Notes under the pieces: model-generated | Told to the model about the DNA's origin: nothing | Seen by the model: the letters and a program-made list of their open reading frames with translations, nothing else | Database searches by the model: none | DNA from: Betaproteobacteria bacterium | GTDB taxonomy: Bacteria > Pseudomonadota > Gammaproteobacteria > Burkholderiales > CAIKXV01 | Assembly (NCBI GenBank): GCA_947456915.1 | Contig: CANGUQ010000208.1 | Location: 1 to 6,700, forward strand | Reading direction: 5' to 3' | DNA length: 6,700 nt | Shown here: in pieces, positions 5,629-6,700 of the stretch | How positions within the stretch are numbered: the stretch's first letter is position 1 | How the letters are laid out: each line of letters begins with the position of its first letter | Position numbers and translations under genes: made by a program

Positions 5629-6441
5629 TCAGCGACCCTTGAACTCGCCGCGGCGCTTTTCGAAGAACGCCCGCAGCGCCTCGGCGTGATCCTCGGTCTT
5701 GTGGCACAGCGCCTGATAGCTCGCGCAGATATCCAGATACTCGGGCAGCGGCATGCGCTGCGACAGCTTGAGCAGGCGCTTGGCGTAGCGCAGCGCCTGC
5801 GGCGGCTTGTACGAGATGCGCCGCGCCATCTCCTGCGCGCGCGTGAGCAGTTCCTCGGGCTTTACCACCTCCAGCACCAGCCCGAGCGCCAGTGCCTCGT
5901 CCGCCTTGACCAGGCGACCGGAGAAGGTCAGTTCCGCAGCGCGCTGATAGCCGACCGCACGGGTGAGGAACCACGAGCCACCATCGCCCGGGATGATCCC
6001 GAGGTTGACGAAGGTTTCACCGAACTGCGCTTCGGTGGATGCGATGCGGATGTCGCACATCTGCGTGAGATCGAAACCGGCCCCTACCGCAGGGCCGTTC
6101 ACGGCGGCGATCACCGGCACCTCGCAGTCGTGCAGCGCCATCGGGATGCGCTGGATGCCCGACTTGTAGTTCTGCTGCACCTCGTGTGCCGGCACGTCGG
6201 TGCGCTGCTTCATGTTCTTCACGTTGCCGCCGGCGGAGAACGCACTGCCGGCGCCGGTGAGGATCAGCACCGAGATGTCGGGGTTCGCGCTCGCCCAGTT
6301 CACGATGCTCACCAGCTCGGTGCCGATCAGCGAGCCGGACAGCGCGTTGCGGATGTCGTCGCGGTTGAAGGTGAGGGTGGCGACACGCCCGTCGATCGCG
6401 AGCGAGCAGTCGGTCAGTACGGGCGGGGCGGATGGGGTCAC
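5629..6441 (-). CDS. Crotonase-superfamily protein (enoyl-CoA hydratase/isomerase-like)
   Basis: This is a 270-residue protein, normal crotonase length. The frame is open to 6663, but the GTG at 6439-6441 has GAGGAG 7 nt upstream and starts just before the first family strand (LAIDGRVATLTFNRDDIRNALS), so it is the start. The CoA/oxyanion elements are clear: GAGSAFSAGGNVKNM at 63-77 and AAVNGPAVGAGFDL at 112-125. Also present are MCDIRIASTEAQFGETFVNLGIIPGDGGSWFLTRAVG (128-164), FSGRLVKADEALALGLV (173-189) and the C-terminal helices. Compared with rat enoyl-CoA hydratase, the position of Glu144 holds Asp124 and that of Glu164 holds Phe144. Glu142 and Asp153 (PGDGG) are nearby acids. Plain hydratase chemistry is therefore doubtful. 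Isomerase, hydrolase or dehalogenase-type reactions on an acyl-CoA are alternatives. It is the first gene of a - strand series, with a likely terminator after it, and no other acyl-CoA enzyme is in view. Confidence 0.93.
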   Translation of the reverse strand: MTPSAPPVLTDCSLAIDGRVATLTFNRDDIRNALSGSLIGTELVSIVNWASANPDISVLILTGAGSAFSAGGNVKNMKQRTDVPAHEVQQNYKSGIQRIPMALHDCEVPVIAAVNGPAVGAGFDLTQMCDIRIASTEAQFGETFVNLGIIPGDGGSWFLTRAVGYQRAAELTFSGRLVKADEALALGLVLEVVKPEELLTRAQEMARRISYKPPQALRYAKRLLKLSQRMPLPEYLDICASYQALCHKTEDHAEALRAFFEKRRGEFKGR

Positions 6442-6448
6442 GGTGGCT

Positions 6449-6454
6449 CTCCTC
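6449..6454 (-). promoter_or_regulatory. Ribosome-binding site that fixes the crotonase start
   Basis: On the - strand GAGGAG (part of CCGAGGAGAGCC) lies 7 nt upstream of the GTG at 6441. It is one of the clearest Shine-Dalgarno sequences in the window and rules out the 74-residue upstream extension, which would read through the repeat array. Confidence 0.75.
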
Positions 6455-6467
6455 GGAACGGGGTTGC

Positions 6468-6473
6468 AGTTTA
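6468..6473 (-). promoter_or_regulatory. Possible -10 element for the crotonase gene
   Basis: On the - strand TAAACT (four of six to TATAAT) sits in the only A/T-rich patch between the repeats and the gene. It would place the transcript start about 20 nt before the GTG, just ahead of the ribosome-binding site. No good -35 hexamer is visible, so an activator or another sigma factor would be needed. This is weak evidence. Confidence 0.25.
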
Positions 6474-6531
6474 CCTGACGCACCGGGCGGGCCTTCCCGC
6501 CGGCGGCCCCCGTGCCGGCCACCCGCGGGTC

Positions 6532-6700
6532 CTGCGGCAGGCCCGCGCGGATCCGGGCAGGCGCCGACCAGCGCATGGGACGAGGAACTGAAGCGAGCTG
6601 CGGCAGGCCCGCGCGGATCCGGGCCGGCGCCGACGTGGCGCAATTCGAAGGCAAGCAGCGCAAGCGCGGCAGGCCCGTGCAAATCCGGGCCGGCGCCGAC
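6532..6700. repeat. 66-bp-period interspersed repeat array (three ~37-bp repeats, two 29-bp spacers), cut by the window end
   Basis: The copies are at 6532-6568, 6598-6634 and 6664-6700. Copies 1 and 2 differ at one base in 37. Copy 3 differs from copy 2 at two bases at its left edge and three in the middle. The intervening sequences, 6569-6597 and 6635-6663, are both 29 bp but match at only about 7 of 29 aligned positions, which is chance level. Each repeat holds a stem GGCCCG-(8 nt)-CGGGCC. The last pair is broken in copy 1, and the inner changes of copy 3 all fall in the loop. No further copy lies at the expected position 6466-6502, so 6532 is one edge of the array. Equal-length unrelated spacers between near-identical palindromic repeats is CRISPR architecture, and a 66-bp period would suit a ~36/30 array. 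Three copies, imperfect identity and no cas gene in view keep the call at 'repeat'. A + strand frame from GTG 6512 also stays open to the edge, so a coding repeat is not excluded. Confidence 0.75.

Noticed and set aside
6486..6501. Hairpin GGCGGG-CCTT-CCCGCC upstream of the crotonase gene
   Set aside because: A 6-bp GC stem is common by chance in such GC-rich DNA, and no U-tract or second structure was seen.
5686..6591. 301-codon + strand frame opposite the crotonase gene
   Set aside because: Antisense shadow. The - strand translation is an unmistakable crotonase with a good ribosome-binding site.
6442..6663. 74-residue N-terminal extension of the crotonase
   Set aside because: It reads through the repeat array and promoter region and has no family similarity. 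The GTG at 6441 has a strong ribosome-binding site.

Overview
The window is about two-thirds G+C, with strong G/C bias at third codon positions. Its protein families fit a GC-rich proteobacterium, most likely beta- or gammaproteobacterial. I cannot name the species. Calls rest on reading translations and on remembered family features; no database search was run.

Layout. (1) Positions 1-1077 (+) hold the C-terminal part of a polytopic VirB6/TrbL-type inner-membrane protein of a type IV secretion or conjugation apparatus. Its start lies left of the window. (2) After a 162-bp gap with a candidate promoter, a compact + strand cluster runs from 1240 to 3223: a YgiB/YjfM-like (DUF1190) lipoprotein, an ATP-grasp ligase of the glutathionylspermidine-synthase family (YgiC/YjfC type, no amidase domain), and a four-helix DUF350 (YjfL-type) membrane protein. 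A six-helix membrane protein of unknown function (3290-4153) follows 66 bp later and may belong to the same transcript. (3) From 4181 to 6441 three genes lie on the - strand and converge on the + cluster. Read in their own direction they are a crotonase-superfamily enzyme (6441-5629), an exported SH3-like protein (5514-4771) and a GNAT acetyltransferase (4759-4181). A strong palindrome with a U-tract, a likely terminator, lies between the first two. (4) From 6532 to the right edge there is a repeat array: three copies of a ~37-bp GC-rich repeat spaced exactly 66 bp apart, separated by two unrelated 29-bp sequences, cut by the window end.

How the genes work together. The lipoprotein, ligase and DUF350 protein are the same three families that sit together in the E. 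coli yjfL-yjfM-yjfC locus, and the first two match the ygiB-ygiC pair. This is a conserved but poorly understood envelope-associated module. The lipoprotein ends in Gly-Gly, and the ligase family activates the C-terminal glycine of a peptide. This suggests, without proving it, that the lipoprotein tail could be the ligase's substrate. The - strand genes share direction, but nothing in the sequence ties them to one pathway.

Most worth a second look: the repeat array at the right edge (CRISPR-like architecture, or another hairpin repeat), the Gly-Gly lipoprotein/ligase pairing, and the crotonase that lacks both canonical catalytic glutamates.
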